Shown: positions 10,349 through 20,942 of the stretch, one piece after another
Layout: every line of letters starts with the position of its first letter
How positions within the stretch are numbered: position 1 is the first letter of the stretch
From: Phaeoceros laevis
Taxonomy: Eukaryota; Anthocerotophyta; Anthocerotopsida; Notothyladales
Reading direction: 5' to 3'
Length of the DNA: 35,004 nucleotides
Assembly: GCA_049999765.1 (NCBI GenBank)
Contig: JBNGIQ010009365.1
Location: 102,789 to 137,792 of the forward strand
Translations under genes and position numbers: made by a program
The notes under the pieces: model-generated
Told to the model about the DNA's origin: nothing
What the model saw: the letters and a program-made list of their open reading frames with translations, nothing else
Databases searched by the model: none

Positions 10349-12499
10349 TCAATGACGATTTCCACAAGAACACGAGCCTTTGACGAAATGGTGCACACGG
10401 TGCGAATCTCTGACAATGATCTCTCGCTTTTCAAGCCTTGACATGATCGTAGTACCACTGTGGCAGTCGTTGCACATACGAAGATTCTTGGTTACTAGCA
10501 GCGTTGCACCATCTGGTGTGTTCAAGAGACCGTATGCCAGTGCTAATTTCTCAGCATGTCCGCAAAGGGCATCTTCCTTTGCTATATCTGGCACTGCCTT
10601 CAAGACCAGCTCAGTGTGTGGCACATGTCCTCCTTCCTCCTTCAGCTTCAGGTTCATGGTCTTCACCTTTGATGAAACATCACCCCCCTCCTCTCCCACT
10701 ATGAACTCATGCACTTTGTCCTTCACTTCAATGCAGGACCTGGCAGGTTTTTTCCAAGCACCCACAGATTTCCTCATGGTTTCAGTTGAAGCCGCATCAC
10801 TCCACCTGCCAGCATTTGCGTAGATACTCGCTAAGAGCACATACGCTGTGGAACATTGAGGCTCCAATTTGACAAGTTGGTCAAAACATCGCTTTCCACG
10901 ATCTACGTCACCATGAGTTTTGCAGGCACTCAGCAAAGATGTCCATCCCACAGCATCATTTTCAAAAGGCATGGTCAACAGCATATTTTCTGCCTCATCT
11001 AGGTGGCCTGAGCGCCCAAAAAGATCAACCATGCAAGTGTAATGTCGAACATTAGGGACGATGCCATAGTCGTCCACCATCCTGTGAAAAAATTGCCTTC
11101 CCTCAGTTACAAGGCCCTCATGACTGCATGCCACAAGAAGGCAGGAAAAAGTAGCACTATCAGGCTTCACACCTTGCTGTACCATGTCTTCGAAACACTG
11201 GATTGCCATCTGGCCATAGCCATGTTCAGCATAGCCATTCAGCAAAGCAGTCCAAGTTACTACATTTCTGGAGCACATTTTATCAAGCACTCCGCGGGCC
11301 TCCTCTAAACTGCCACACTTCGAATACATGTCCACAAGTCCCACAACAAGTCCAACATCAGCTTCCAGTCCCCTCTGCTGAATCTGTGCATGAATTTCCT
11401 CTCCTCGATGCACAGCTCCAACGTTGGCACAAGCTTGGAGGAGACACAGATAAGTAACCTCATTGGGCAAAGTGATGCCCTCTTTTTGCATAACTGCATA
11501 AAGAGCAAGGGCTTCCTGACCAAGCTCATGCTGAGAGTATCCTCCGATCATTGCAGTCCATGTCACCACATCTTTGTTGGACAATCCGTCAAAAACTTCG
11601 CGTGCATCCACTAAGCTTCCACATTTTGCATACATATCAATCAGGCCGTTACCAACAAAGATATCTGGCTCGATTGCACTTCGAAGAATATCAGCATGTA
11701 CCTCCTTCCCAAACTCCAAGTCCACAGTCGTGGCACACGCATTAAGGACTGCCACAAACACGTGGTTGTCTGGTTCTACAGCTGACTCTCTCATCTGTTT
11801 GTACAGCTTAAGAGCTTGCGGGGACTGTTGGAGCTCAGAGTGAGCCTTGATAATGGAAGCCCACATAAAGGTATTTGGAGCAGCCACCTTCGCGAACACC
11901 TCCGATGCTTCCTCCAATTTTCCATGGGAAGCATACATGCATATAATGTGATTAGCCAAGAAGGAGTTTGATTCATACCCACTTCCGTGAATAATTGTAT
12001 GAACGCGCCTGCCAACAGCCAGATCCTTCAGTGTAATGCACTTCTTCATGACATGGTAGAAGAGAGTCGTGTCTGCATAAGATCCTTGCTTTTGCAGGGA
12101 GTCCAGAATTTCAACAGCCTCACTAAGCTGTCCGTCCTCAAAATGTCTGAAGAAGTCTCGCCACTTCTGCGTGATTTCTTTAGAAGCGTCTGGAATCCCG
12201 GGTGAGGTTGAATCAGAAGGCCAGCTTACCCTTGCTGCCTGGGCGGCATCCCACGCCGCTAGCTTTGAATCTACCCATGCAGGTTTAAAGCGATTGTCCA
12301 ACCACAGGGGTTCCCTCAACCTTTTGTGGCGGAAGTCAGGATGGCGGGATGTTCTTTTGGCCTGCCTGTTATCCCACCATTCTGTGGAATCTAAGAAAAA
12401 ATTTTGCCACAAGAACTCCTGTTGCTCTATCTGCGTCATTCCTTCCCTCCAAGAGCTGCTTCCACAAAAGCCCCTCTCCATGTCACCTCCAGCCGCCAT
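10349..12499 (-). CDS. PDF-motif/PPR-DYW editing-factor-like protein
   Basis: Single-exon minus-strand gene. I chose ATG 12499 (context AAGATGGCGG), giving 716 residues; the frame stays open to 12700 without an ATG, so an upstream exon is possible. Residues 30-80 form a PDF motif: FLWQNFF..STEWWDNR..K, then HPDFRHK....PLWLD....PAWV. A PLS-type PPR array follows, then E1/E2 motifs and a DYW domain with the cytidine-deaminase zinc signature (GHAEKLALAYG ... CNDCH). The protein ends SCSCGNRH where canonical DYW proteins end CSCGDYW. PLS-DYW proteins bind organelle RNA and deaminate a specific cytidine; all zinc-ligand and catalytic Glu positions appear present, so activity is plausible. It lies convergent to the 5567 gene and divergent from its close paralogue at 13898; together with the gene at 21362 these look like local duplicates. 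Confidence 0.88.
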   Translation of the reverse strand: MAAGGDMERGFCGSSSWREGMTQIEQQEFLWQNFFLDSTEWWDNRQAKRTSRHPDFRHKRLREPLWLDNRFKPAWVDSKLAAWDAAQAARVSWPSDSTSPGIPDASKEITQKWRDFFRHFEDGQLSEAVEILDSLQKQGSYADTTLFYHVMKKCITLKDLAVGRRVHTIIHGSGYESNSFLANHIICMYASHGKLEEASEVFAKVAAPNTFMWASIIKAHSELQQSPQALKLYKQMRESAVEPDNHVFVAVLNACATTVDLEFGKEVHADILRSAIEPDIFVGNGLIDMYAKCGSLVDAREVFDGLSNKDVVTWTAMIGGYSQHELGQEALALYAVMQKEGITLPNEVTYLCLLQACANVGAVHRGEEIHAQIQQRGLEADVGLVVGLVDMYSKCGSLEEARGVLDKMCSRNVVTWTALLNGYAEHGYGQMAIQCFEDMVQQGVKPDSATFSCLLVACSHEGLVTEGRQFFHRMVDDYGIVPNVRHYTCMVDLFGRSGHLDEAENMLLTMPFENDAVGWTSLLSACKTHGDVDRGKRCFDQLVKLEPQCSTAYVLLASIYANAGRWSDAASTETMRKSVGAWKKPARSCIEVKDKVHEFIVGEEGGDVSSKVKTMNLKLKEEGGHVPHTELVLKAVPDIAKEDALCGHAEKLALAYGLLNTPDGATLLVTKNLRMCNDCHSGTTIMSRLEKREIIVRDSHRVHHFVKGSCSCGNRH

Positions 12500-13396
12500 C
12501 TTGATCCTGGCCGGAGGCCTCACAGTTGCAACTTCTAGGTGAGAATTACTGAACACAGGATTCAATGCTGGCACGGTCAAAGGCTGCTGTGACCCAGGAA
12601 CCTCATCGGAGTAAAACCCACGCTGCTCTCTTGCTGGAAAGGCAAGTGTGCTGTCCAGCACTTTCTCTTCAACCCATGCATTCGCTTCAGAGAATGCCAC
12701 CCTGTAATAGCCAGCATCTCTGAGTTGGAGGAAAAATCAAAGCAGCAGACGTACAATGCAAGATAGTGTGGGCGATTTTCACCACTGAGCTGGTTCCTCC
12801 GACTGGAGAGCAGCTTTGCTGGTTTGCAGGGCTCGTGGTGGAGCCAACTTCAGCGCCGAGGACGAGCTCGAAATTGACGTATAAGCCACCCTCAGAAGCG
12901 GGGGCAGCAATGGCTGCGCCATGTCGGACTGGCTAGGCGCTCGCTTCTCAAGTTCTCATCCTACTTCCTTCAGATAAGGAACACATCTGCGGAGTCCAGA
13001 TGGTAGGTACTTTCACAAAACGGTTGATTACTTCGTTCATCTATCTTGCAAAGATACACTAGTAGTAGTAGTAGTAGTAGGATGATTCTGGTGTTGAGTA
13101 GTCAACCGTCCAAATGCATATGTCTCCACTCGAATTCACTTATTCACTCGCAGCCAAATGTCATGCCTCAGGCAGGAAGAAATTAAGCGCATACTTATGG
13201 ACGAGTGTTGCCGTCATTTTCTGCAACATGCAGCAAAAGATGTGTCTTCCATGGCAGATTTGTGCCCTGCAGCTGCCCAGCAGTCAGACCTTGCGTTATC
13301 GGGAGGTGTGCTATCTCCATTATTTGCGTGTGACGAGCCCTGGTGAGATGTTCCTGCTGATATAGCTAAGCTGTGCCTGTAGAAGCGTGCTTCTGA
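12500..13396. promoter_or_regulatory. Divergent upstream region shared by two PPR genes
   Basis: Lies between the start of the minus-strand PPR-DYW gene (12499) and the decayed PDF exon of the plus-strand PPR gene (about 13397). 12500-12700 is an open extension of the PPR-DYW frame that may be translated from an upstream exon or serve as leader. The AGT microsatellite at 13059-13081 lies within. No TATA box could be assigned with confidence. Confidence 0.4.
13059..13081. repeat. AGT microsatellite
   Basis: About seven tandem AGT units in the intergenic region between divergent PPR genes. Confidence 0.9.
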
Positions 13397-13692
13397 GAGC
13401 GAATACCTCTCAGATCCTTATGTCTAGGTGGTTTTGCAGTGCATGGAAGTGCATTGGTGGCGTTGAGGAAAACGTTTCCGTGCGGGTCGTCCAACTGGTT
13501 GCACAATATGCCGGATAAGGTAGAGTAGACTGTCGCCTGGTTTTCATCTCTGCTTTGTACAACGATTTTAAACTGGTTATTATTGCTCCACTGCAGAGGA
13601 ACTCCAACTTGCCGGACTTCAAACCCAGCACAACGGGGCACGTCCTGTGGCTTGACTCGCAAGATGCTGGGGTTGAGGGGAAGCTGCTGTAG
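13397..13692 (+). pseudogene. Decayed PDF-motif exons upstream of the third PPR gene
   Basis: Two open stretches align with the PDF module of the other PPR genes. The first (13397-13519) ends NWLHNMPDK, matching the W.DNR..K half with Asp-to-His and Arg-to-Met changes. A GT-AG intron of 77 bp (13520-13596) follows at exactly the intron position of the 5567 gene. The second (from 13597) reads RNSNLPDFKPSTTGHVLWLD and runs to TAG at 13690-13692. There is no in-frame ATG, and the stop separates it from the PPR frame at 13898. Best reading: the ancestral 5' exons of the 13898 gene, now degenerate. An alternative splice upstream of the stop into the acceptor at 13896 cannot be excluded. Confidence 0.6.
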
Positions 13693-13897
13693 ACAAAGGG
13701 GGTTAGGACCTGCGGACAATCCTTCCATAGAGAAGAGAACGAACGCCCAGGGGAGGTGGGCCTTTTTACCACCGCATTCGTCTGGACTCTGTGAATCTGC
13801 AACTTTTCTATACAACTTTGAGGTGTTCTGAGCATGACTAGTTTGATGTTTGTAAGGTAGGGATTTTCACTGTTTTACATTCTGTCAGTCTCGCAGG

Positions 13898-16144
13898 ATG
13901 GCAAGATGTCAAGAGCATGCACAGGCTGGGACCTCTAGCAAGTTCTGTGCGGAGGGACAGCTCCCTGAGGATGTTGAAGCCTTGGACCTTCTGGTGAAGC
14001 AAGGATCTTATATTCACAACTCTATCTTCTACAATGTTCTCAAGAGTTGCAGTGCCCAGAAGGATATGGCCCTTGGCAGACGTGTTCATGCCCTTGCTGT
14101 CAAAACTGGCTATGAGGCGGATGCATTTCTGGCGAACCACCTCATTTGTATGTATGCTTCTCATGGGGAGTTGGAAGAAGCAATGCAGGTCTTTACCAAG
14201 GTGCTTAAGCCGAACCGGTATGTGTGGGCTTCTATCATCTTGGCGCATGCTCGACACGGACAGGCTACACAGGCTATCAAACTGTACCAAAAGATGAGAG
14301 ATTCATCTGTCAAGCCAGACAATCATATTTTTGTAGCAGTCCTCAAAGCGTGTGGGACTGCAGGGGATGTCACTGCCGGAAGGAGGGTGCATGCTGATAT
14401 TTTGAAAAGTACAGGTAAGCCCGACACACTTGTATACAATTGTCTGATAGATATGTATGCCAAGTGCAGGAGCCTGGAGGATGCACGTGGAGTTTTCAAC
14501 AGTATGCTCACCAGAACAACAGTTACCTGGAACTTCATGATAGCTGGATATGCTCAGCATGGCCTGGGTCAAGAGGCCCTTGCTCTTTATGCAAGCATGC
14601 AGCAGGAGGGCATTACTGTGGCAAATAATGTGACCTTTGTCTTCCTTCTGCAGGCATGTGCTAGCGTCGGGGCTCTGCATCAGGGGAAACAGGTTCATGC
14701 TCAGATTCAGGAACGAGGACTGGAAACTGATGCTGTTGTTGGCACCTGCCTGGTGGACATGTACTCAAAGTGTGGGAGCCCGGGGGATGCACGCTCAGTG
14801 TTTGATAAGCAACTAAGCAGAGATGTAGTGACATGGACTGCCATGATTGCAGGATACGCTCAGAAGGGGCTTGGCCAAGAAGCGCTTGATCTTTATGCAG
14901 CCATGCAGAAAGAGGGCATCACTTGTGCAAATCGAGTAACGTTTCTGTGCCTTCTGCAAGCATGTGGCAGCGTTGGGGCTCTCCACCAGGGCAAGCGCAT
15001 TCATGCTCAAGTAAGGGACAGGGGACTGGAATCCGATTCGGCTATTGGCAACTGTCTGGTGGACATGTACTCGAAATGCGGGAGCTTGGAGGGTGCTCGC
15101 AAAGTGTTTGATAACCTGCCAATCAAAGATGTGGTGACATGGACTTCCATTATCGCAGGATATGCCCACCATGGACAAGGTCAAGAAGCCCTTGGTCTCT
15201 ACGCAAGCATGCAGCAGGAGTGCACCACTCCACCAGATGCTGTCACCCTTGTATGTCTCCTGCAGGCTTGTGCCAGTGTAGCAGGATTGGAAAAGGGGAA
15301 GGAAATTCATGCTGAGCTCTCGAAGATGGACCTCGATGGGGAAGAAGTATTTGTGGCCAACGCCCTTATTGACATGTATGGCAAATGCGGAAGCATGGCT
15401 GATGCACAGCAGGTGTTTGATGCGCTACCCACAAGAGACATTGTAACATGGAATGCACTGATAGCTGGATACACCCGCCAAGGCGAGACGGACCTTGTGC
15501 TCGACTTGGCCCACAGGATGATGAGGCAGGAGGGCAAACAGCCCAACAGTGTTACGTTTCTGAGTGTTCTCACGGCATGCAGCCATGTCGGTTCAGTGGA
15601 GAAGGGCCAGACGTACTTTGAGCAGATGACCAGAGACCATGGCATCACACCAAACTTGGAGCACTACACTTGCATGGTTGATCTCCTCGGCCGTGCAGGC
15701 CAATTGGACAAAGCAATCGACCTTGTGACGACTATGCCATTCCAAGCCGACAGCGTGGTGTGGTGCAGTGTGTTGGGTGCTTGTCGGAAGTGGCATAAGA
15801 CCGAGCACGGAAGACGTGCATTTGAATGCGCCGTGAGACTGGATGGAAAAGATCCTGCACCTTACGTGTTGATGTCAAGCATATATGCAGCTGCTCAAAT
15901 GAGGGATGATGCTCGGGAGATCCAAGCCATGAGATTGAAAGCAGGAGCACAGAAGCCGGCAGGACAGAGCTGGTGGACCGACTTCAGTGGCACTGTGCAT
16001 ACATTTGCTGTGGGGGAAACGGACCATCCTGAATTGCAACAACTAAACGCAAAGCTACAAAGTCTTTCTGCCAGGATGAAGGTGGCTGGATATGTGACCA
16101 ACTTCAAGTCTGTTTTGGGAGCCGTACCTGAGGACGAAAACTAG
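13898..16144 (+). CDS. PLS-class PPR protein, DYW domain truncated
   Basis: Open frame of 748 residues from ATG 13898, which lies one base after a pyrimidine-rich splice acceptor (TCTCGCAG ending 13896), so the true 5' end may be an upstream exon. The first residues, before the PPR array at GQLPEDVEALDLLVKQGSY, are short and show no targeting signal. The array is a close paralogue of the minus-strand gene at 10349-12499 (shared LANHLICMYASHGELEEA and RRVHADILKS blocks). E1/E2 motifs are present (PAGQSWWTDFSGTVHTFAVG), then GYVTNFKSVLGAVPEDEN and a stop inside the start of the DYW domain. The next codons read EAA-stop-CGAQKEAG, resembling a decayed start of the deaminase region. With degenerate PDF exons in front, this copy looks partly broken; it could still work as an E-type protein. 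Confidence 0.8.
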   Translation: MARCQEHAQAGTSSKFCAEGQLPEDVEALDLLVKQGSYIHNSIFYNVLKSCSAQKDMALGRRVHALAVKTGYEADAFLANHLICMYASHGELEEAMQVFTKVLKPNRYVWASIILAHARHGQATQAIKLYQKMRDSSVKPDNHIFVAVLKACGTAGDVTAGRRVHADILKSTGKPDTLVYNCLIDMYAKCRSLEDARGVFNSMLTRTTVTWNFMIAGYAQHGLGQEALALYASMQQEGITVANNVTFVFLLQACASVGALHQGKQVHAQIQERGLETDAVVGTCLVDMYSKCGSPGDARSVFDKQLSRDVVTWTAMIAGYAQKGLGQEALDLYAAMQKEGITCANRVTFLCLLQACGSVGALHQGKRIHAQVRDRGLESDSAIGNCLVDMYSKCGSLEGARKVFDNLPIKDVVTWTSIIAGYAHHGQGQEALGLYASMQQECTTPPDAVTLVCLLQACASVAGLEKGKEIHAELSKMDLDGEEVFVANALIDMYGKCGSMADAQQVFDALPTRDIVTWNALIAGYTRQGETDLVLDLAHRMMRQEGKQPNSVTFLSVLTACSHVGSVEKGQTYFEQMTRDHGITPNLEHYTCMVDLLGRAGQLDKAIDLVTTMPFQADSVVWCSVLGACRKWHKTEHGRRAFECAVRLDGKDPAPYVLMSSIYAAAQMRDDAREIQAMRLKAGAQKPAGQSWWTDFSGTVHTFAVGETDHPELQQLNAKLQSLSARMKVAGYVTNFKSVLGAVPEDEN

Positions 16145-16551
16145 GAAGCAGCATAATGTGGGGCACAAAAAGAGGCAGGCTATTATCGCGTTCTCAGATA
16201 CGCTTACACAAGACACCTGAACCATATTGTGGTGAAACATTACCAGGTGTACGATAAGTGTGACAGAGCAGTGTGCAGTCCTTTGTAGGAGACGCATGTG
16301 GGTTCCATCTGTTTAAGGGTGGGAATTGTTACTGTGGAACCTACTGAAACCGATGGGTATTGTTGCAGGTGGTTGTTAATCGCTTTTTAAACTTACCAGC
16401 CACACCAGTCCGATATGGACCTTGATGGCGACTCCCTCTCCGGCATTGACAAATTTGTGCCACCAACCGTAGCAACAGTGCTGAATTTGGAGCTGGTTTA
16501 AAGACGGTGCAGCATTTTTCAGATCTTCTGCTCTCTTCACAAAGCTGAAGC
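16145..16551. other. Intergenic region with decayed DYW remnant
   Basis: The first 40 bases after the PPR stop, read in the PPR frame, keep a weak resemblance to the deaminase start (EAA, CGAQKEAG) interrupted by stops. The rest is presumed promoter of the LRR gene at 16552; no other coding sequence is supported. Confidence 0.4.
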
Positions 16552-18004
16552 ATGGCCAATTTGCTGCTCTTACTCTCGGTCAGTTGGAGTTGTTGCATCT
16601 GCAGTGATGCTTCATCAGCGCATGAATTGGGATCAAGTTTCAGTTCGGTACTGCTAGCTGCTCTGCACAGTTTCGACATGGTTACAGATGGGAACCGAAA
16701 TTTGGGCAATTGGAAACACCCACCGGACTCTGATGAGGACCAACAGTTCTTAGTGGCTTTCAAGCAAGCAATTCGGGAGGACCCGTTCCGCGTGCTGTCA
16801 GACTGGGATGGTGGCTCCCCCTGCAGCTGGTATGGTGTACATTGCAATCATCTCGCCCGTGTGACTTCCGTTCGTCTGTCTGGCCACCAGCTCGGCGGAT
16901 TCATTGCCCCCGAGCTCGGAAGGCTGCCATTTCTTACCTCTCTGCGTCTGTCCCAGAATCGGTTTACTGGGAGTGTTCCTCCGGAATTGGGCGATGCAAA
17001 GTCGCTGGTGGAACTAGATTTGCACGAAAACTTCCTGTCAGGTCCAATCCCACCCACGCTGGGAAGTCTGCCCTTGCTCCGAGTGTTGGACCTAAGCTCC
17101 AACCTGCTGTCGGGCATTATCCCCGGAGACCTCTCCCGGTGCACGCGGATTGTGTCGCTGTTACTTGACCACAATCAGCTCTTCGGGATCATCCCCAATG
17201 GATTTCAGAATCTGCGCCATCTTGTCGAACTGGACCTGTCCCACAACTTGTTGGGGGGAAGAATCCCTGGAAACCTGGGGAGGTGCTGCCGCCTCGAGTT
17301 CCTCTCCTTATCGGCCAACCAGCTCCAAGGATGCATTCCTCCGGGCCTGGCCAACTGCTCCAGCCTCCGATTCCTTGCGTTGGCTGAGAATAAACTGACC
17401 GGAAGAATTCCCCGCGAGCTTGGACGACTTGGGAGAGTCCGGTGGATGCTGTTACATGACAATCTTTTAAGGGGCAGGATCCCCAGCGAGCTCGCCCACT
17501 GCTACGCACTCGAGTACCTGGATATACGTCGCAACAGGTTAGGTGGCAACCTTCCCACCTCTCTTGCTCGTCTTGCGAATTTGTCTGCTTTCAAGGCTGG
17601 TGGTAACAAGATTGCCGGCCGCATTCCGTCGGAATACGGGAACCTTGCCCAGCTTAAGGTGCTGGACCTCAGCAACAACAGGTTAGTCCCAATCAACCAG
17701 CAATACTTCCTCGGTGCACAAGCTTTGCTCTAAGTCGCGTAAAATTGCTTGTACCCAAGGTGGGTTCCAACTTTTGACGGTGTCAGAAAGTCGTGACTCC
17801 AGGTTGAATGGACCGATGCCTTCATCTTTTGGAGAAATGCCGAAATTGGAGTACTTGGATTTGGCCACGAACTTGCTAACAGGAACGATCCCCAGCTGTT
17901 TAGCTTCACATCCAAGCCTAATTTTCTTGTCAATGGAAGGCAATTTGTTGTCAGAAGAGATTCCTGACGGGATTTATAACCGCAACAGCAGCAAAACCCA
18001 GTAG
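16552..18004 (+). CDS. Leucine-rich-repeat protein, receptor-like ectodomain without kinase
   Basis: Two exons, 16552-17681 and 17803-18004, with a 121-bp GT-AG intron in phase 2 (AG|G, inside a conserved LDLSNNRLNG repeat), giving 443 residues. The N-terminus is a hydrophobic signal-like segment (MANLLLLLSVSWSCCI). A plant LRR N-terminal cap follows at about 63-105 (QFLVAFKQAIREDP...LSDWDGGSPCSWYGVHC), then about 14 LRRs of 24 residues with the plant-specific L..N.L.G.IP pattern. The protein stops after the fourteenth repeat (IYNRNSSKTQ) with no transmembrane segment or kinase. LRR receptor kinases normally continue with a juxtamembrane region and kinase, so this is either a secreted LRR protein or a truncated receptor copy. 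Ligand and pathway are unknown. No kinase-like sequence is seen in the following 600 bp. Confidence 0.85.
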
Positions 18005-18626
18005 GACATAGGAGGAAGCCGAGAGAATGATGCTGAATCAAGGTCCGCATCGCGTGCTCAAGCTCCACGACATCTTGTGCGCAGAGGACAACTTCTGAAA
18101 GTATCTAGACTAGCAACTAGACCGGCGTGCACCCTGTAGCAATGCCCAGGACGGGGCCAAGAACTCTGCACAAAAAATAGGAGGCCTTGCCTGTCACAAA
18201 TTCACAACTCAATACTCTGAGAAAGCTTGCGAGCAAGCTTGTTGGGAATGACCTCTACGTGCATCCACAGTACCTTCCATTCCCAAGTAACCGAGCGAAT
18301 GATTTGTTACTCGGCAAAATGACTGGGCAACTGCTTTCTCTCTGAAACAAGGTCTGGGGTAAAGGACAAAGCATCCAGCTCAAGGACGAAGCATCTCATG
18401 AGCTTCACACGCGTGTACGCATATGCTGACATGGCCTTTGACAAACTCAGGTCATCAGGTACATCCAACTCCTGCACAAGAATGCGAACACAAATGAGAC
18501 AAGGCTGGTCCATAAACCTGGCCAGCTTTGGGGTCATGCTAGCTTGAACAGCAGTTTGGTTTTCAACAAGAGCAAGCCGGTGTTGAAGTCCCGCCCACAC
18601 CAACCTTCAGGAGCATCGAAATACAG
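18005..18626. other. Region between LRR gene and F-box gene 3' end
   Basis: Holds the 3' ends of two convergent genes. On the minus strand 18307-18603 is open for 98 codons, and a segment behind a good acceptor (CTTGTGCAG near 18475) reads ELDVPDDLSLSKAMSAYAY. This could be a further or ancestral exon of the F-box gene, but no splice chain connects it in frame with certainty. Confidence 0.35.
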
Positions 18627-20339
18627 TCAAGTAACCATGTCTCCCGCGGAGATGCGGAGCCTGTTGCTTCCTGTTGCAGGAGCCATTTCTGACCTTCTTG
18701 CAAGGGGAACCGTAGCCCAAATCGCAACACAACTTGGTTTCTGTTACACAACTGAAAAGTTACAAAAGTATCCTAGCACCACTGGCCTAACATGCACACA
18801 AAGCGCCAAAACGATAGGGACGTGGACCAGCTACTGACCTGAAGTAAGTCGATCCCTTCTCATACAGAGTAGGACTTGCTCCCCAAGCATGAGAGCTGGG
18901 GCAAGCAAACATATCAAACGTGTGGGTGGAGGCTGTCAGTAGCAAGGAGCTTACTCCTTCAACACGTACGAGAACGGATGCAAAGCACAAAATAACAATA
19001 TCGTGAAAGAGCGACAGACCTTTGTCTTTGAGCCATGATGAGCTTGTTGAGGTTCTCAGAGTTGGCAACTGCAAGCTTGAGCCATTGGTCATAACGCCAC
19101 CACTGAGTCAAGACTGCCTCCCACAGCTTCGTGGTCATTGCAGGATCGGTTGTACCACCGTTCGCTCCCTGAACAGACCTTGTATCGCTTCGGACACCAA
19201 ATTCCATCAAAAGCGCGCTTGCAATACAGTCCGTCATGTCTGTAAAGATGACATCCAAAGTCTCATACACGAGACCGAGATCCACCTTGTTCAAATGATA
19301 GTCAAACTGCGCAGTTGAGCGGGGGCCGTTGAAATAGCCCCCCTCCTCCTCCGACCAGTTGACACTGCACGACATCCACCAGCCGTTCATGACATCCCTC
19401 GTGGACTCGTAGACCCAAGGATTGTCCCGGAATGACGTCATACTGAGACGGTCAGAGAGCACAAGGTTCTTGTAACTCAACATCCTGCGCAGAAGCAAGC
19501 AAGCCAGTCAGTCAGAGAGAAGGACGGTCAGTCACACGAAGTAAGCGGAAAGGGGAAAACAAGACAAAGGGAAAGCTACCTTTGTGAAGTGAGCAAGCAG
19601 TAAAAGAGTACCTTGGACACCCCTTAATGGCGTTGATAAACGAAGACTTCAAAGCACAACCAGGTGCATAAAGACGCCATATCTCATCTGGCAAGCAAAG
19701 ACGATAAAACCGGCGGCAGGTTTGCATGACAGAGACCAGCTCCTTGACTGAGCTCATGGATTTGAAAATTATGGTCAGTATGTCGTCGGATAGGTCCCCC
19801 ATGGACTTCTCTTCTTCTCCTTCTGCCAGTGGCCCATGCTCCAGGTTCTTGTAACCGAACCTCCTGCGCAGAAGCATGGCAAGCAGTCACAGAGAAGGAG
19901 GGTCAGTTAGACGAAGTGAGCGGATGGGGGAAAAAAAAGAGCAAATGAAAGCTATCCTGTGAAGTGGGCAAGGAGTAAAAGAGTACCTTGAACGCCTCTT
20001 GTTGGCGTTGGTAAAGGAAGACTTGAAAGCACAATGAGGTGCATAGAGACGCCATATCTCATCTCGCAAGCAAAGACGACAAAATCGGCGGCAGGTATGC
20101 ATGACAGAAACCAGCTCCTTGACTGAGCTCAGAGATCTGAAGATGATGGTCAGTATCTCGTCGGGTACGTCCGCCATGGACTTCGCTTCTTCTCCATCTG
20201 CCAATGGCCCTTGCTCCACTGCGGAGGCAAAAAGGGCTTCATGCAGGACGAGGGTAGGCAATTCCACCTCCAAGGGTTCCTCCTCTTTCTTCTCCAGGAG
20301 GACATAACACCAGCGTTCTACAGAGCCACGGTACGTCAT
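18627..20339 (-). CDS. F-box protein with duplicated F-box exon
   Basis: Five-exon minus-strand model: 19987-20339, 19612-19863, 19020-19484, 18839-18895 and 18627-18696, giving 398 residues. All four introns are 123-142 bp and all are phase 2, a strong internal check. Exon 1 encodes an F-box (VPDEILTIIFRSLSSVKELV ... CRRFCRLCLRDEIW); exon 2 encodes a second, highly similar F-box (LSDDILTIIFKSMSSVKELV ... CRRFYRLCLPDEIW). Exon 3 gives an unrecognised C-terminal region (NPWVYESTRDVMNGWWMSC ... LWEAVLTQWWRYDQWLKLAV). F-box proteins bind SKP1 in SCF ubiquitin ligases and present substrates through the C-terminal domain. Two F-boxes in one chain would be unusual; exon 2 may be alternatively spliced, since skipping it keeps the frame. 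The ATG at 20339 is chosen from homology upstream of the first F-box; ATG 20177 is an alternative. The last exon is the least certain. Confidence 0.7.
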
Positions 20340-20942
20340 CTTCCTCCCTCCCGCTAAGGAGGAGAGTCCCCGGCAGCAGCCCAACAGAGATTGCACACAC
20401 TCAAAGCCGGCGCCAAGGCGGGAATTGGAAGCGAGCAGAGTCTGCAGAGAGGTAGAATTGTGGTGGTGTCTGCTCCTCCTCCGCTGGGGCTGGTGACCTA
20501 TAAATACTGCCGAGGGATGGTAGTGCCCTAGAACCCGACCCGGGCAAGGGCAACCTGGGCAAGGCCCCGTCCCGCCAGCACCCGGCACCGCAGACTCCTT
20601 TGGTGTAGATCCATGCCAAATACGCAACCTGTGAAGCAGCTCGTGAACTTCCCTCCCCCCCTCTTGACTCCGAGAGTCCGAGAACGCCTGATTGCTTGCT
20701 GGAGCCTGGACGAAATAGTCTACTGATGCTACGCTTTCGAATTCATAAATATTCCCGCCGCAGTTTTGTCTTGAATCTTGATCCTTGATCAAGTTGGGGA
20801 CCTTGGGGTCACTCCAGTTGGTCTAAGGAGTCTCTCTCTACTCTCTTTGAACGAACTGAACAACGGAGCGTGCCTCACTGTCTAGACTCTAGAAAGCCTA
20901 AAAAGATAAGTAGACTCCAAGCCGTGGTGTGGGGGTATTAGG
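20340..20942. promoter_or_regulatory. Upstream region of F-box gene with TATA-like box
   Basis: Contains TATAAATA at 20499-20506, which read on the minus strand is TATTTATA, 160 bp upstream of the F-box start codon. It is also a perfect TATA box for plus-strand transcription toward the PPR gene at 21362; the sequence alone cannot decide the direction. The minus-strand F-box frame stays open through most of this region, but nothing resembles a known domain. Confidence 0.4.
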
